DNA of 64,000 bases. Source: Sipunculus nudus (taxonomy: Eukaryota > Annelida > Sipuncula > Golfingiida > Sipunculidae). The notes beneath the pieces are model-generated. The model had not been told where the DNA came from. It ran no database searches and worked only from the letters and a program-made list of their open reading frames with translations. The stretch covers positions 80,963,056 to 81,027,055 of the forward strand of contig CM049310.1 in the NCBI GenBank assembly GCA_026874595.1, in the 5' to 3' direction. Numbering within the stretch: position 1 is the first letter of the stretch; every line of letters begins with the position of its first letter. The position numbers and the translations under genes were made by a program. This document shows, piece by piece, positions 44,121 to 55,636 of this stretch.

Positions 44121-46105
44121 ATATACTTATGTGCAGAGGTATTCCTATTCTTAGTTCTTAGTTATATATCATTAATGTTATTATGTTTGTATGATTGGAG
44201 AGTAGAGTGTGCGTGTGAAACAAAATTGGTCTTGATGTCTTCTGTGTACTCAGTAGGAGTCTGTCGTTAATTCAGTTCATATTATATGTATCAGTGTCAT
44301 AAAACCAGTCTTATATCCCCGCCAGTCCGTCCTCACCATTCTTCTAGTATAATAACCCTTGGTTAGTTTTTGCAGAGTGGCGTACGAGATTCCACGCGTT
44401 GAACGGAATAAATATTTTACGTTTTACTATGAATATTATATAGTAGTAAAATGCACATAAGAGAGGAACAATAAAATGTTTTTATGTAAGCCAGTGTTTA
44501 TTTGTATGATGTAAAATGGTCCATTCAAAGACACAAGCTTAGCAGGCGGTCTCCATGAATTAAAAAAGTAGGCTTTATTTGCACATAATTTGTACATTAA
44601 TTTTCTCCGAGCATTGCGTATAGTCGTGCACATCTAGTTTATTTTGACGGCACCAATCAACGACAAAGTGGGATGTAAAAGCGGACATTTGTGTGAGTTT
44701 CCGCATACACGGGAGCCATGCTTTCTGTCACAGCAGGCTTTCAATTAACTGACTGCATCAACAAAACATTTACTGTTCCTGTGCAATCATTACGAAATAA
44801 AGAATTTCAATTGCCATCCCAAAGTTTCTGCACTTAATGTCACCCCCATCAAAGACACTTTGAAAGTCACTCTAAGCATAGTGCGACGTGTGAGTCACAT
44901 AAAAGTGCTATATCCTTTGAGATTTTAAGGTTAAGTTTAGAACCTTCACCATGTTATGGGTTATGGCACACGGAAAGAGCCCCTCTGTGAATTCATAGCC
45001 TCAAGTAAACGAACTACAGACCGTGGTATTAATACTTTTGACATTTTAATATACATATATATGTAATAATATGAGCACACACATATTACAAAATTTAATA
45101 ACGGTACGAGTTCATCAATATCATTCAAAACACACTTTAAGCGTATGGTTTATACTTTTTTTTATTGTGCTTTGAGCTTAAGCGAGCCGCCAGTTTTGGA
45201 CTCGAGCGATCCTTAGCTATATAAAACAACTCAAACTCGATTACTTGTTACCATGACAACATTTCTCTATGGGATATTTAATAACCAAAAATATACACGT
45301 ATTTGTTTTGCGTGCGGCTTTAAGGTGATCAGTAAACTCTTCATGCTGTATTTTGCTACATATTCGCTGGGATACATTTTCGCGATTTTTTTGTTTTGAA
45401 GTTTTTCGCGAGGGATCAATTTTCGCGGTCCAATCATTCAGTTTCCTGTGAAGAGTATATCCATTATCATAGGAGATACTACATATGGGCAAAATTTAAG
45501 ATTTAAAAAACGTTATAAGATGGACAACTCAAGGAAAGATAGAGCGAGAGGATTTTTTTAGATAATTTAACAGATCTGATATTATTTTTAACATAAATAT
45601 TTTATTTTTATGTAACATAAATTTTCATTATTTATTAAATCAATCGTCTGTTTTTGACGTTTGAAAGGATTAGATAACACACGACAAGCCGTTGAGTCTT
45701 CAATATAAATGCTCTTAGTTATTATGCACGACGGTTTTTAATTCACGATTCATGACGTATGACGAAATAGGAGATAATGCAGTTTATTTAATTTATTACA
45801 ACTTCTCCCAGGGTAACCTTTATCGGAATAAAATTCTGTTAACAGAAGGGCCTTGTAATACACAGCGGAATCACCTTAAAAAACAATGTCAAGTGGGTCA
45901 GTTTAACTAAAGTGACATACTATCACAGAATATTAAACGAAAAACGCGGTGATGTAAGCACAACTTACGTTGAGGTACATTCACGAACGTTTATGGAAGT
46001 CTATCCACATCTTGTAGAAAATGGTCAGATACTGATTTTATAGATTAATTGATAAAAATAACAATAAGGCTTTAAAACATTTCTTAATACATAGAGCAAC
46101 GTCAG
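44121..46105. other. Unannotatable interval with TTCGCG words
   Basis: A TTCGCGATTTT...TTTCGCGAGG...TTTTCGCGG cluster lies at about 45375-45440, similar to the 18.5-18.9 kb repeat. No supported gene. Confidence 0.4.
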
Positions 46106-46109
46106 TGTT

Positions 46110-46262
46110 GGAGGTTTATTCCAAAATCAAATTGGCCATTACCTGAATATTCTGAAAATTTCCAGGGATTCCGTTCATGATTGCATGAATCATGTTGTAA
46201 CCAAACACACAAACACACACAAACACACTCTCATGAAAGCTTACCCTCCTTGCGGAGGCAAA
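46110..46262 (-). repeat. R1 dispersed repeat, copy f (truncated)
   Basis: CTGAAAATTTCCAGGGATTC, TTCATGATTGCATGAATCAT, a (CA)n tract and CTTACCCTCCTTGCGGAGGC, matching the CA end of R1. Confidence 0.65.
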
Positions 46263-46724
46263 AATACAAAAACAGACAAACACATGCAGTGAACAGCGAT
46301 ACATTTTGTGATTAAGTGTTAGTTACGACAGAGAGATACGATGGAATCCGTCCCTGGTAACGAGTATATGTCCTGTACTTGTTTATAACAGATGCACAAT
46401 CATTACGCAATGTTAAGGTTGCACTCGTTCTAACTCATTTCACCCAGTTATTGCTTGCTAAGTCCACTTTGCCGTATGCAGCCACCAGGGTGGTACGAGA
46501 GGGCCAAATAATTTATACCAATGAGTTAGTTAAGCTTTTACGAATTCATTCACAAGGTTCATGCCTGGTTATGCAATATGGCGGAGTCATGGATAAATTG
46601 TTGCCTTAGTCCGTTTTTTTCGCAAGAAAAAGTCCTTGTTAAGATTAAACCGACTAGCAAAACATATGGTGACTATCTTAATAATTATTATTCAAAGTTA
46701 ACTTATTTGTTTTCTGAAGGAATT

Positions 46725-46845
46725 TGCTTGTTAACGACCAGGGAATTTAATGAGTTTCCATTTATCGTTCCGTGATTTATGTTGTGAACAAACACGCACA
46801 CACATAAGGGGATGAATGCATACTCTCCAGGCAGAGGCAAATATT
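46725..46845 (-). repeat. R1 dispersed repeat, copy g (truncated)
   Basis: CGTTCCGTGATTTATGTTGT, GAACAAACACGCACACACAT, GAATGCATACTCTCCAGG and CAGAGGC, the CA end of R1 only. Confidence 0.55.
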
Positions 46846-46849
46846 TTTT

Positions 46850-49025
46850 CATTGTCTCCCAGTAGTTCATGCCATTAATCACTAATTAAACTTGATTCCC
46901 TACCCTTTCTCCACGTTTTATAACCTCTTAATCCTCTTAAAGGTGCTCTTTTCCCCTTTGCTGCAGCAGGTGTCGTTTGGTCATGGTTGTCATGGTTATC
47001 AATAGACCCCCGAGCCGTGTTAGTCACACAAATGCGGCTGGCTTGGGCATAAAGACGTCTGACTTAATACAGTAAGGCCCGCCTCGGCTTGCAAAAAGTC
47101 GGCTAGCTTAAACTGACCTGAAAGCCTATTCATTTGACGATGTTGCAAGGTACCCCTTTTATTAAAACAAGTTATCTATATTATATGTGACCCCTATATT
47201 TTTAGGATTGTCTGGCTTGACCATGTATTTAAATGCCGGGAACTTGAATTTGTCAGTCAGCATCAAAATCAACAATCAAAACTTTTTATTAGTTTCTATA
47301 CGTTTTGGGTAATTTTAACTGTAATGGATTTATCATTTTGTATTTTTTTTTCTCAAGCTAAACTGAGCTGCACAAAATCGGCTCATATCGGCTAAATAAA
47401 AATATCGGCGGCGCCTCCTGATAAACTCGGCTTGATCCAAAACCGGCTGGCAACAGATATTATGTCTATAATGATATATTAACATATTACCTCGACCCCT
47501 GCATACATTCAATCGTCAGTGCAGAGTTTCCATTGATCAAGCCAGTTTTTTTTTCTTCGGATTTCAATAAAATACCCTTAATTGGGTTTTACACAGATCT
47601 GGTATAGGTATTCTAAAGTACAATATCCACTAAAACTATTCTGTTATACCTTTAAAAAGGTATTATCCTGAAGGGGTTTCAAAAAACTTTTAAAGGGAAC
47701 GCCGTTTTAGACAATGGAAACACCATTTTCCAATCCTTCAAAATATTCTTTTTTTTAACAGTGTTCAGTACGGTGAGTTTTTTTCCTGTTTACGGATGGT
47801 TGGACAGATCTGTCCAAATAAGTTTAGGCACACATTCGTTATGTAGCATGAAGATCGAATAATCCTGACATATTTTCATTTATACCAATGTTCAGACTCA
47901 ATTGGGACTAAAATGACTGCGGAATGATCAGTATGTCCAAAAGTATAGGCATTTACTGTGAAGAAATGAGATATTGCTTCTTCTCCCCTGTACTCTTCCA
48001 GTATGAGGAGCCGAGAAGTATAACGGATGTAGGAAGCATCCGTTGTAGTGATATATTGATGCAGATAGATGCAAAGCAAGTTTTTTTCTATAAATAATTA
48101 TAAGAATGAATCTCTATCACACCACACACACTGGCATTACCTGTCAATGCTCCAGGTCCATCCGTAGGGCAAACTCACTGTACCTTAGCGCTTGATAACC
48201 ATGGCGACCATGGTCATACAATCCCCCCCCCAGATATGTCACAACTCTGTATATATTTGACACCCTCGGATTTTTCTCTTCAAGTCGTTTAGGTTTTTAA
48301 ATCTATATTGATATGGGATACTATTTCCTTTTGAGCTTGTCAGCCAAACCAAAATTCACAGACTATATAAATCAAACAGATGTTTTGAACAGTTTCCTTA
48401 CTGTATACAAGTTTCCCGTTTCCATGGTTTGTCTACCGCAGAAATCTTATCATCAAATGCCTGACACAACCACCGCAGAAGTGCGGGTTATTTTAAGCCG
48501 ATTGTATCTCAAACGAGACACCCTGTAAAAAAAGCTAAAAATAAAATTACCGCCTGAGCATGATGCTTGCACGCATAGCGAATTCCCATATCAAGGAAAT
48601 TCGCCTTAATCACGCCAACACCAAGTCCTGGTATAATGCACTTGTCGTCGTGTTGGCTCGTTTCATTTCTTTAGATTAGTTTGAACATATTTTTTTCAAC
48701 TGGATTATACAAGTAGCGCCAAGCGCTAATATGAGTATTTCCAATATACATAAAAAGGAACACATTAACAAGTTAGAAGCATAACAAGTAAACAATATAC
48801 AACAAAAACTAACCAACGGAGAAATGGAATAGTCGTAATACCGAAGAAAGCAGAATTTGAAAACATCGGTAAAAAACGGACAGGATTTGTTAACATCAAA
48901 CAAGAAAGTAGGCACACAGAACAATAAAAGAAATCAATTCAGCAGTATTATGAACGAAAATGTACAGAAGTACGTTGAATAAATTAGGAGAATCTCCTGC
49001 TGGAAACGACTTCGTTTGACAATTT
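46850..49025. other. Interval without a supported gene
   Basis: Two CGGCT-rich segments lie at about 47020-47115 and 47360-47455; they contain related words in opposite sense but do not align well. A C run at 48224-48232. The frames at 47876-48924 lack motifs. Confidence 0.4.
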
Positions 49026-49029
49026 AATA

Positions 49030-51790
49030 CATTGTTTAAGCGTAAAGCCCTCATGACCATTTAACCGTGGATAAGAAGAATTCTCGGCTACTGAGATTAG
49101 TCAGATTAATGTTAGAGGTTGGTATGGCGTCAGACATAATGACCGTAAACTTAGCCAGGATTATAAGTCGAGTAGCCTGGTACTTAGGACATTAGATGAA
49201 AAAATGTTCAATGTCTTCAATTTCGTGACAGTTTGGGCACTGGTTTGAGTTAGAGAGTTCATGGCGAAACAGGTGACCATTTAAGCGGCTATGACCAAGG
49301 CGAAGCTGTGCCAACATGCAAATATCGCGACGTATGCCTTGGATGAAATAAACTGGAGGTTTAGCTGGATATTTAAGAATTCCCATTAATCCACGTTTGA
49401 ATTAAGGCCATTGTTTGTGACAGGCGAATGGAAAGGCTCAGTTTGTTCAACCTGGTTATATACATGAAGGAAAGAAGGACGATTTATATCGGTTTGTTCT
49501 CGAAAAGGGAGGTCGAATGTGACATCTGTTTCTCAGGGATATGTTTGTAATGCTTGAAACAAGTGGTGGCAGCAATTCGAACAGAAACGAAGGACACATG
49601 CAATTATTTATCTTATAGAACAGGCACATTTTTGCCTGTGTTCTCCGATTCTGTAAAGTTGGCCAACCCAGTTTTTGAGCAATTCTCGCCATTTGTATTT
49701 AAAAAGGCGCCAACAACGATCTTGCCAGCTTCATATTGTATTTTTTTCTAGCTCGTTAGAATTCTCAGTAGTGCAGTTATCGAATAAAACGTTACCATAT
49801 TCGAGAATCGGTCTAACGTAAGATTTGTAAATAACGTCTAGAATACTTCCTTTAAGGCGATATTTTAAGTGTTTCAACAAACCTAGTCTTTTGCGAGCTT
49901 TATTATCAATATGACGTATATGATACGACCAAGAGAGCTTAGGTGTTAGAATTAATCCTAGGTGTTTATTGGATGTAGTTTCTGGTAAAGGAGGACCATA
50001 AAAACATAGCGTTGGAATATGGGCGTTGGTGACTTAAGAGAAAAGGTCATACTAATCGTTTTGACTGTATTGAACGTTATTCCACATTTCTTTGACCAAT
50101 CTTCAAGGATTGTGATGTCATTTTGAAGACGCTCTGATGCTCTTATCGGATCATCTACTACACTTAACAGACATGTATCATCAGCAAAGAGGAAAATTTC
50201 AGTATCAATTTTGTCAATTATGTCATTTTGTACACTAGGAATAAGAGGGGGCCTAAAATAGAACCTTGCGGGACACCAGCTGTAATCGGACCCCATGATG
50301 AAAATGCACCATGCATTACAACTCTGTGGGTTTTGTTTGTTCAGTAGTCTTGTAGCCAGTTGAGAAGTTTGCCATTTATTTCCATTTTCGATAATTTGAA
50401 GAGGAGGCATTAATGCTAGACCCGGTCTAAAGCATTAGTAGCATCTAAAAATACCATCCTCACATCTTTACCTGCGTCGAATTCTCGGTAAATTCTGTCA
50501 ATTATTGCGACTTGCTGAATAATTGTGGAATCATTTCTTTAAATCCTAAATTAACATCTGACAGAAGATTGTGGTCCATAAAGAAGGTATATAGATGATT
50601 ATAAACTACACGTTCGAACACTTTCGAAACGTTGCATAATAAAGATATGGGTCTATAGCTGCCGACGTCGTGGGCATCGCCCTTTATAAGTATCGGACTT
50701 GCGTGTGTCCGTGTCCAACTATACGGGAAAATCCCTTCTATCATAGACTTATTGAAAAAAATGTTAGTGAGTTGCTGATGCTGTTTGCAGTTACTCGTAA
50801 CAAGAATATACCGATATCATCTGGGCCGGTGGCTTGACTGTCATCTAATTCTTTCAAAGCTCTCAGCAGGTTCGAATCATGAATTAAAATCAAATGTTAA
50901 GCGTAAGCAGGATGTGCAGTCTGAAAGAAGTCTATAAGGTTTAAATCCGACCCGTGGAATATATTGAGCAAAATGGAAAAAAGTCATTGAACGCGTTAGC
51001 CTTTGCTTGTACATCAGTTAGGCTTGTTATTAAAACGAATAGGCGGTGCAACAGACTGTTTTGCTTGCCGAGTAGGTTTTTAACCGTATGCAACCAAAAT
51101 TTGCATGTCCTGCGTTCAAGGGAATTACCGAGGTTTTGGAAATATTTTTTTTAGGGAGGGTACGATTTAAAAGAACAACTTCATTTCGGACACGCTTGTA
51201 ATGTTGATAATGATGCTGCTCACGAGTTCTCCGGTAACGCCGCCACAGTCGGTTACGCCTGTTAATCAATTTCCTTAGTTATGTATTAACACACAATACA
51301 TCGAGATTTAAAGATTCTGACAGCATTTTCAGTTCGTCTTATTTTTCCAGCAGACAGCAAACTGCGAGTATTAACGTGACACACACGTAGTTCATTTAAA
51401 CGTGTCACCGAGCCCGGATTACGATGCATTCTCCGGTAACGCCGCCATAGTCGGTTACGCCTGTGAATCAATTTCCTTAGTTATGTATTAACACACAATA
51501 CATCGAGATTTAAAGATTCTGACAGCATTTTCAGTTCGTCTAATTTTTCCAGCAGACAGCAAACTGCGAGTATTAACGTGACACACACGTAGTTCATTTA
51601 AACGTGTCACCGAGCCCGGATTACGATGCACGTCGTTTGCTCTGGCAGTTGCCGAAATAATCCATTCGTACCTGTGTCGTTCACAGGTGAAGACCCTGAC
51701 TGTTGCCGGCTTAGGGGTCACAAGAAAAGTTACGCACTGCATGTGTAAGTTGGGTTCTAAAGGTTCATTCTTCACTTGATTTGCTGTCAT
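49030..51790 (-). pseudogene. Decayed CR1/Jockey-like LINE
   Basis: Minus-strand frames in order: a 5' frame (51790-51488) ending DVHRNPGS...LRVCHVNTRSLLS, the start of an AP-type endonuclease; a block of WRRYRRTREQHHYQHYKRVRN type (about 51270-51180) from the linker before RT; RT with SYRPISLLCNVSKVFERVV (about 50660-50590) and FADDTCLLS, the catalytic A-D-D (about 50190-50165); then LGWPTLQNRR (about 49680-49640); then the C-terminal LRLGHSRLNGHLFRHELS-CPNC-H (49350-49195). Most of the endonuclease is missing. Stops and frameshifts separate the blocks, so it is dead. Confidence 0.85.
51231..51635 (-). repeat. 202-bp tandem duplication within the LINE
   Basis: CCGGTAACGCCGCCACAGTC at 51231 is repeated at 51433 with one change. 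About 200 bases that follow are nearly identical in both. The copy duplicates part of the endonuclease start (VTRLNELRVCHVNTRSLLS) and joins it to the WRRYRR block. Confidence 0.88.
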
Positions 51791-52470
51791 GACAACGATT
51801 GTGCGACAGAAAAAGCCACTCTGGACAAATCTTGTGTAACCAGAACATAGACATTTCAGTCACCCTGTTCAGAACAAACAGGTCATGGACTTCATGTTAG
51901 AAAATGGTTAAGACTTTAGCAACAGTCTTAGTGAAAGTTTAGGTCCGCATAACATTCAAATCCGATGAGAAATTGGTTAAAACCTGCTTGTTGTTTACAA
52001 ATATTAATCATTATTTGGTGCAAAAAGTAAGGGAAATGTAGAATTACGGTGCTAACGTGGCATGTTTTCTTAGAGAAAAGGTATTTCACAGACAAAGTTA
52101 GGTTCTTTTGGGTAGTGTTATACAAAGAAGTGATAATAACGTTGCAAAACAAAACAGTGTGCAGATCAAAGCAAAAAAGCAAATGGGGTCGTTTGATGCT
52201 AGCAAGTAATGGAATGGCAAATAAATTGGCCAGGATGTGCACATAAAAATGTTAATGGTTATAACCCAGTAGGTTTGCTGAGAAACGTGTAGTTAAAGAA
52301 ATCATAGACAATTTTTGGTATTTTAAATAGTACGTTGTATCGAGCGAATGAGGTTACACATTACAGAAGTCATATATACCTCATGTTTTGTGAGATAGGA
52401 ACCTTATTATAAGTTAGTCTACAATAAGAGGCGATCTGTTAGTGTGTTCTTTTCATACAGGATTTTATTC
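51791..52470. other. Interval 5' of the LINE
   Basis: AT-rich. The frames at 51928-52246 show no motif. Nothing else seen. Confidence 0.4.
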
Positions 52471-52477
52471 GGTTTGA

Positions 52478-53495
52478 TTAGCTCAGCTGACTTTCAGTCA
52501 TGCTGAGCTATAGCGATCACTCTTTGTCCGTCGTTCGTCTGTCCGTCTGTCTGTTCGTCTGTCCGTTAACCAGGCACAAATCGTAACCGCTGGACCTAGA
52601 ATTGATCAAGAGGTGTTCCATCAGTTCCTGCAGACTGGTGGCACCACCTGTATTTTTTTCAAATTTTTTCATTTTTTTTTCTCTATTTTTGAGACCTTTA
52701 AAGATGTGGTTTTCTGTCAACAGGATACAAATCGTAACAATTGGACCTATAATCTTCATTCTTGTCATGCAAGGAGGCCCATGAAAAGTGCCTGTGGAAA
52801 CCTGAAATTAGGTCTCTGTTTCCCATATCCTTCAAGCTATAGGACAATTTGATACAAAAGCTGAAGTATCTGAACAACTAATGCAGAGATCACCATGATT
52901 CTATGCAGGGATATTGATTATGGAATGTTTCATCAGTTTCTGCACACTGGTGGTGCCACCTATATTGTATTCAATTTTTCGAAATTTTTTTCTCTATTTT
53001 TGAGACCTTTAAGGAAGCTGTCATCTGTTAACGTGGCACAAATTGTAACAACTGGACCTAGAATCTTCATTCTTGTCATGCAAGGAGGCCCATGAAAGGG
53101 TCTTTGGAAACCTGAAATTAGGTCTCTGTTACCAATATCCTTCAAGCTATAGGACTCCGAAGTATCCCTCAGAATAATGGAAAATTTGATACAAAAGCTG
53201 AAGTATCCAAAACAACTAATGCAGAGATCACCATGATTCTTTGCATGGTTATTGACCATTAAGTGATTTTATTAGTTTCTGCAGACTGGTGGAGCTACCT
53301 GTATTTTATTTAAAGTTTACGCATTTTTTCTCTATTTTTGAAATATATAAACACAAACACAATCTTGGCCTGTTGGTTAATCTGTTTGATGCTTCAGTTG
53401 AATGGGTATATACTACCATTCAGATGGTAAAATTTCCTTTTGCGAATCTCTTCCCAGTCAGCTGAGCGTCATGACCCATAGGTCACTCGTTATAA
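52478..53495 (+). repeat. R2 dispersed repeat, second long copy with tandem modules
   Basis: Starts TAGCTCAGCTGACTTTCAG, has GTCCGTCTGTCTGTTCGTC and GGCACAAATCGTAACCGCTG, then three modules beginning TCAGTTCCTGCAGACTGG at 52620, TCAGTTTCTGCACACTGG at about 52933 and TTAGTTTCTGCAGACTGG at about 53272. The modules are about 315-340 bp apart. It ends GTCAGCTGAGCGTCATGACC. No transposase frame. Confidence 0.75.
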
Positions 53496-54205
53496 ACAGT
53501 GGCACACATTAATCAAATCGCAGGGTCATTCGTCGCTAATAAAATATCTCATATATATAAGATATATATTTCAGTCATATCTCCAAGTATCCTTGATGCG
53601 CATTTGATTTTTGAGAAGTTTTGATGAGTGAGCTACATCAGCTCGTATTTAGTGAGGTCCTATGCCACAAAGACTTTCTGTCGGCCTGGCATGTGGCGCA
53701 GTTTTTTTCCTGAGACTAATACCTTGCTGCTTTTACCTGGATACTTAGGACGCGTAGTCGCGAAGCCAGGATTTACGGAAGCTGGTGGTGGTGGAGGGGG
53801 TGACGGGGTGTTGTATAACTTGTTACCTACAAAAAGTGCACGGTAGTAAAATTTGAAGTAAACATGGACTGATAGTCTCATGGGTGCTTTTTTTAAATAA
53901 CTTTCATATTATAATTTTCATAGCAGATATTAAGTGCCTGGAAAGTTTATATATAAAATGATATAACAAGCAAATTCGGAATGGGGGGGGGGGGGGGGTC
54001 TGTGGCACCCCACTTACTTAGCCCCTAAGCCGAGCGGGGACTGGTTAAGGAGCCCAATTTGAAAAAAATCACATAAATATTCAACCATTAGTTGATTTTT
54101 AACAAAATTATTTAGTTGTAAAATAAAGTTATTCATTTTTTTTTAATTTGCTACAAAACTAGATAATACAATAAATGTCTCACATCGTAATACTAGTATT
54201 AACTG
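53496..54205. other. Interval with a poly-G run
   Basis: A GGTGGTGGTGGAGGGGGTGA tract at 53783-53803 and a G run at 53980-53998. No gene is recognised. Confidence 0.4.
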
Positions 54206-54209
54206 CTTC

Positions 54210-54470
54210 CGCAAGAGGGGTGTGCGTTCATTGTGTGTGTGTGTCTGTGTGCTTGTTCACAACACAGGTCACGCAGCTGTAGACGAAATCCAATGGAATT
54301 TTCAGGGCACCTCGGGAATGGGCCAATAAAGAAACGATTGCATTTTGGTGTGGGTCCGGACCATAATCCGGATCCAGGAAGTAACCCAGGGACATCACAA
54401 ATGTGCAGTCACGTATGCGCGATTGAACATTGGAATATTAGCCGAATAAGTGAAGGCAAACAGGCGTTGG
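54210..54470 (+). repeat. R1 dispersed repeat, copy h
   Basis: TTCCGCAAGAGGGGTGTGCG, a TG tract, GGAATTTTCAGGGCACCTCG, GAATGGGCCAATAAAGAAAC, TTTTGGTGTGGGTCCGGACC, TGCGCGATTGAACATTGGAA and GCCGAATAAGTGAAGGCAAA. Good match to copy e. Confidence 0.7.
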
Positions 54471-54544
54471 GGAACACATACATCAAAGAATCTAGGGAAA
54501 ATATGACAATAAGTGAATGAAAACACGGGTTGCCGAGTACTATC

Positions 54545-54880
54545 ATTATAGACCGCGCACAATCCACCGGGCTTCTAAATACTCCCGCGGCGTAGGTACA
54601 AATGTATTGAAGAGGGTAATACAGTCCGTTCAAATATGTTGGATAAGAATTGTTTCAAGGCAATTGAGATTTACATGGTTTTTTTGTGGTAAAGAACTTC
54701 TCTGATATAATGTTTTGTAAGAAAATACTTGTAAATATAAACAGAAGTTTGTTCTTTTAAATCTGACAAATTTTGTTTTTTTAAGGTTTGAAAGCTGAGA
54801 CAAGAAATCCCGGCCGCCCAAACTGTCTAATTGGATGAGGTTCTTTTTGAATAGAACATATGGCGGAAGGGTGACACGTT
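54545..54880 (+). repeat. R4 dispersed repeat, copy c
   Basis: GCGCACAATCCACCGGGCTT, CTCCCGCGGCGTAGGTACAA, GGGTAATACAGTCCGTTCAA, ATATGTTGGATAAGAATTGT, CTGAGACAAGAAATCCCGGC and ATGGCGGAAGGGTGAC. Both ends are shared with copy b. Confidence 0.72.
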
Positions 54881-54979
54881 GTTAAGATATGTACTTAAAG
54901 AGGGCGTGTATGATTTTTTTTTTTAAATTGTTATTTTTTTTCTATCAAACAGAATTTCAACATACGGTCACATGTCACA

Positions 54980-55019
54980 TTACATTCTCTCCCGCTCTCT
55001 CTCTCTCTCTCTCTCCCTT

Positions 55020-55058
<39 letters not shown>

Positions 55059-55060
55059 GA
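54980..55060 (+). repeat. (CT)n(CA)n microsatellite
   Basis: CT repeats from about 54990 to 55042, then CA repeats to 55059. Confidence 0.9.
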
Positions 55061-55119
55061 ATCTTTCAGTACAAACATAAAATGAAGAAAGATACTTAAT
55101 TGTGTGACTTAAAAGACTT

Positions 55120-55125
55120 TTTATT
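55120..55125 (-). terminator. Candidate poly(A) signal of receptor 2
   Basis: AATAAA on the minus strand about 510 bases past the receptor-2 stop. The intervening 3' region includes the 54-codon block. Other weaker candidates exist. Confidence 0.3.
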
Positions 55126-55352
55126 TAATATTTTACAATGAGAATTAATCACATTATATTTAAAACAAAAAACGAAAGGTTTAGACCAGATAAAATATTC
55201 GATATTTAGAAAAAAAATTATCAAGCTGTATTTTGAAACACTTTTCTTTTTCTAAAAAAATTGTTTATCCGTACTCAAATATTTACACAATATACATAAA
55301 TCATATCAAACATGGATTATATATATAATATGTGTCAATAAAAAAATATATA

Positions 55353-55517
55353 TTACGTGTGTTGATGTAGTTCAGTGATCCCTGGGTGTATCGACCAATT
55401 AATTATCATAAATATACCGCAAGTATATCTTGGCATACGTTTGTGCAGGACCAAAGTGATAACTATAGTTATTAACGAGAGGATAAGGATACAGAAGTAT
55501 ATTGGTACATGGTCCAA
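55353..55517 (-). other. Conserved 54-codon block, copy 2
   Basis: Minus strand, 120 bases past the receptor-2 stop and in its predicted 3' region. It reads LDHVPIYFCILILSL..., then LHKRMPRYTCGIFMI, then HPGITELHQHT and a TAA. It matches 43491-43652 base for base without a gap, with 29 differences by hand count. There is no ATG at its start and a stop lies shortly upstream, so it could be an exon, a fragment or a repeat. Confidence 0.4.
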
Positions 55518-55636
55518 ATATATATCTATTAAACACTAATTATACTTATATATATAAATTAGTATAATCTGTTTAACATAATTATATATTTGTCATCTAT
55601 GTTTATATATATATATATGTATATATATTTATCACA

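Noticed and set aside
47020-47460. CGGCT-rich segments as a terminal inverted repeat element
   Set aside because: Related words occur in both senses but do not align in order, so no element ends could be fixed.
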